Source: Paracoccaceae bacterium (GTDB lineage: Bacteria > Pseudomonadota > Alphaproteobacteria > Rhodobacterales > Rhodobacteraceae). Taken from it: a DNA stretch of 7,185 nucleotides. How positions within the stretch are numbered: the first letter of the stretch is position 1; each line of letters begins with the position of its first letter. The stretch is taken from assembly GCA_029881635.1 (NCBI GenBank), contig JAOUMG010000090.1, positions 1 through 7,185 on the forward strand. Reading direction: 5' to 3'. Positions 5,755 to 7,185 of this stretch are shown piece by piece. The notes beneath the pieces are model-generated. The model made no database searches. It saw only the letters and a program-made list of their open reading frames with translations, and was not told where the DNA came from. The translations under genes and the position numbers were made by a program.

Positions 5755-6702
5755 ATGCCCCTGTCATGGTTTGTTTGCCCATTGCCCTTAACCAGCCATA
5801 GTGACCGATTCAATTCCCTGATGCCCGCGATCTGGGGCGTGGCGGTATCGGGTATGATAGCCTTTGGCCTGCCCGCGCGGGCGGCAGAGCTGATTTCGCA
5901 CGGGGTTTTTTACTGGGATGAGGATCTGGCCGATTTTGGCGGGTTCTCAGGGCTGGCGATAGCTGATGGCGGCGCAACGCTTTATGCCGCCAGTGACAGG
6001 GGTGAACTGTTTCGGGCGGCGATTGCCCGCGATGGTTCGGGCAGGATTGCCCATGTCGAGACCCGGTGGCAGGGTCGGTTTCTGGATAATTTCGCACAGC
6101 CCGTCGACGGTTTTACCGCAGATGCGGAAGGTCTGGCCATTGGTGCCGATGGCACGGTTTTTGTGGCATTTGAAAGCTATGCGCGTGTTGCGGGCTTCCA
6201 TCCCCCGGATATGACGCCGCAAGCCGAAAGCTATTGGGACCGGTTTCGCCAGACCTGGGGCAATGAAGGCTTTGAGGCGCTGGCAATCATGCCCGACGGT
6301 CAGTTTCTGGTCATCGAGGAAAGGCCCGCAGATGGAGTGGCTGGCTATCCCACATTCCTGGGCAGGAACGGTACATGGGTATCCGGGCCTGAACTGCCCG
6401 TCACCGATGATTTTCACGCTGTCGGGGCCGATTTCGGACCAGACGGAATGCTTTACCTGCTGGAACGGCGCACGGATCTGCTGGCGCGGTTTTCCAGCCG
6501 CATCCGGCGCTTTGCCTTTGACGGGCATGCATTTGATACCGGTGAAACGCTGTTGAGTACAGAACCTGCGGCGTTGGACAACATGGAAGGTATCAGCCTT
6601 TGGACCGATGCCGGGGGGCGGGTGATTGTCAGCCTGATTTCCGACGATAACTTCCTGATCTTTCAGAACACTCTGATCGTGGAATACAATCTGATTGAAT
6701 GA
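5755..6702 (+). CDS. Secreted esterase-like protein of the phytase family (PF13449 type)
   Basis: The 315-codon frame encodes a probable beta-propeller protein of the group named esterase-like activity of phytase. A signal peptide is visible at residues 24-44, with a hydrophobic core (GVAVSGMIAFG) and ARAA before the mature start ELISHG, so it should act in the periplasm or outside. Blade-like motifs recur: FGGFSGLAIADGGATLYAASDRG (residues 61-83), DAEGLAI (123-129), GNEGFEALAIMPDGQFLVIEE (169-189), and NMEGI (276-280). The repeated acidic-glycine pairs may bind calcium or substrate. The start is open: ATG at 5755 gives a long polar lead, while ATG at 5821 begins at the signal peptide but lacks a basic n-region; neither has a good ribosome site. 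Its substrate is unknown. It lies upstream of algD with 183 bases between them. Confidence 0.8.
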   Translation: MPLSWFVCPLPLTSHSDRFNSLMPAIWGVAVSGMIAFGLPARAAELISHGVFYWDEDLADFGGFSGLAIADGGATLYAASDRGELFRAAIARDGSGRIAHVETRWQGRFLDNFAQPVDGFTADAEGLAIGADGTVFVAFESYARVAGFHPPDMTPQAESYWDRFRQTWGNEGFEALAIMPDGQFLVIEERPADGVAGYPTFLGRNGTWVSGPELPVTDDFHAVGADFGPDGMLYLLERRTDLLARFSSRIRRFAFDGHAFDTGETLLSTEPAALDNMEGISLWTDAGGRVIVSLISDDNFLIFQNTLIVEYNLIE

Positions 6703-6885
6703 GTGTTAATGTCGCTGTAGCGGTCGCGATAGGTTTGTCGCAGCAAATTGGTTTTGCCAATTTGGCGCCGCTCAGCTAAAACCGCGGAGAATTTTGAGAT
6801 CAGGCGCATCGCGATGCCGCTGTGTAGTTGTGCCTTTGTTAGCTGGAACGTTAAAAGATAATTTGAGGCGAGAGCGAGGCTATTT
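6703..6885 (+). promoter_or_regulatory. algD upstream region with dyad over the -35 box
   Basis: A perfect dyad CAAATTGG-TTTTG-CCAATTTG spans 6744-6764 and has no T run after it, so it is not a terminator. TTGCCA (6754-6759, five of six) is followed after 17 bases by TAAAAC (6777-6782, four of six); the start would be near 6789, with a leader of about 97 bases. The -35 box overlaps the loop and right arm of the dyad, the position of a repressor operator. GATAAT at 6857-6862 is a second, weaker -10 candidate. Confidence 0.42.
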
Positions 6886-7185
6886 GTGAAGATTGCAGTG
6901 TTTGGGCTTGGGTATGTCGGAATTGTTTCGGCTGCTTGTTTAGCGCGTGATGGGCATGAGGTCATTGGCGTTGACCCCCAGCAGACCAAGGTCGATCTAG
7001 TCAATGATGGAAAGCCACCAATCATTGAACAGAATGTAGGTGAAATGATCACCGAGGCCGTAAAAAATGGCATGATGCGCGCTACAACCTCTGCCACCGA
7101 AGCCGTCGAATTTGCCGATCTGAGCATGGTCTGTGTGGGTACACCATCGCGCCGTAATGGCAGCCTTGAGATATCCGCTGTTGAA
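6886..7185 (+). CDS. algD: GDP-mannose 6-dehydrogenase, N-terminal part (runs off the window)
   Basis: The first 100 codons are present and the frame is open to the last base. AlgD oxidises GDP-mannose to GDP-mannuronate with NAD, the committed step to alginate-type polymers. The NAD-binding fold is plain: KIAVFGLGYVG with GxGxxG at residues 7-12, HEVIGVD ending in Asp 30, and VCVGTPS at 82-88. The opening closely follows the alginate enzyme (FGLGYVG, GHEVIGVD, K-P-P-I-I-E at 43-48, then G-T-P-S plus N-G-x-L at 91-94), which favours AlgD over UDP-glucose dehydrogenase. The GTG start at 6886 is set by GAGG six bases upstream (6876-6879). Catalytic cysteine and C-terminal domain lie outside the window. 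The polymer need not be alginate. Confidence 0.9.
   Translation, partial: MKIAVFGLGYVGIVSAACLARDGHEVIGVDPQQTKVDLVNDGKPPIIEQNVGEMITEAVKNGMMRATTSATEAVEFADLSMVCVGTPSRRNGSLEISAVE

Noticed and set aside
5947..6528. 193-codon minus-strand frame inside the esterase-like gene
   Set aside because: It is a shadow of the plus-strand gene, which has a signal peptide and repeated family motifs.
6663..7127. 154-codon minus-strand frame over the algD start
   Set aside because: The plus strand gives the NAD-binding fold of AlgD with a good ribosome site; the minus product is serine/threonine-rich with no motif.
1..7185. CRISPR array, insertion sequence, tRNA gene or phage genes
   Set aside because: No regularly spaced repeats, transposase or integrase, target duplications or tRNA-like cloverleaf were seen.

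Overview
The window looks like the chromosome of an alphaproteobacterium, most likely Rhodobacteraceae (Roseobacter group). The basis is moderate GC, CGN and CTG-rich codon use, and the type of the proteins: a VUT-family queuosine-precursor transporter of the alphaproteobacterial form, a 545-residue TPR protein, ArfB, and exopolysaccharide genes with an algD-like dehydrogenase. This rests on remembered family features, not on a database search.

Layout. The left edge holds the possible N-terminus of a minus-strand metallo-beta-lactamase-fold protein (1 to roughly 53, start unclear). A plus-strand queuosine-precursor transporter follows (130-753). Directly after it is a compact unit of about 200 bases (760-998). 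It has a TTGACA box, a 17-base sequence fully complementary to the usual 16S rRNA 3' end, an 18-codon ORF whose three arginines are all AGA or AGG, several mutually exclusive stems, and a strong intrinsic terminator. No clear gene follows it. The stretch 999-1232 holds a palindrome and a doubtful signal-peptide-like ORF. The minus strand then carries a large TPR protein (2870-1233), divergent from arfB (2978-3403), the GGQ peptidyl-tRNA hydrolase that rescues stalled ribosomes.

The right half (3643-7185) is part of an exopolysaccharide locus. It has a Wzx-type flippase on plus (3643-5058), a left-handed beta-helix O-acyltransferase on minus that meets it tail to tail (5607-5065), a secreted phytase-type esterase-like beta-propeller protein on plus (5755-6702), and the first 100 codons of a GDP-mannose 6-dehydrogenase (algD type) on plus (6886 to the window end). 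AlgD would make GDP-mannuronate, a glycosyltransferase outside the window would use it, the acyltransferase could decorate the glycan, and the flippase would move lipid-linked units across the inner membrane. A perfect dyad overlaps the -35 box of the best algD promoter candidate.

The part least explained by known families is the 760-998 RNA unit. It reads either as an orphan attenuator or as a stand-alone small RNA that binds ribosomes strongly. It lies between a gene for a tRNA-modification precursor and a ribosome-rescue gene.
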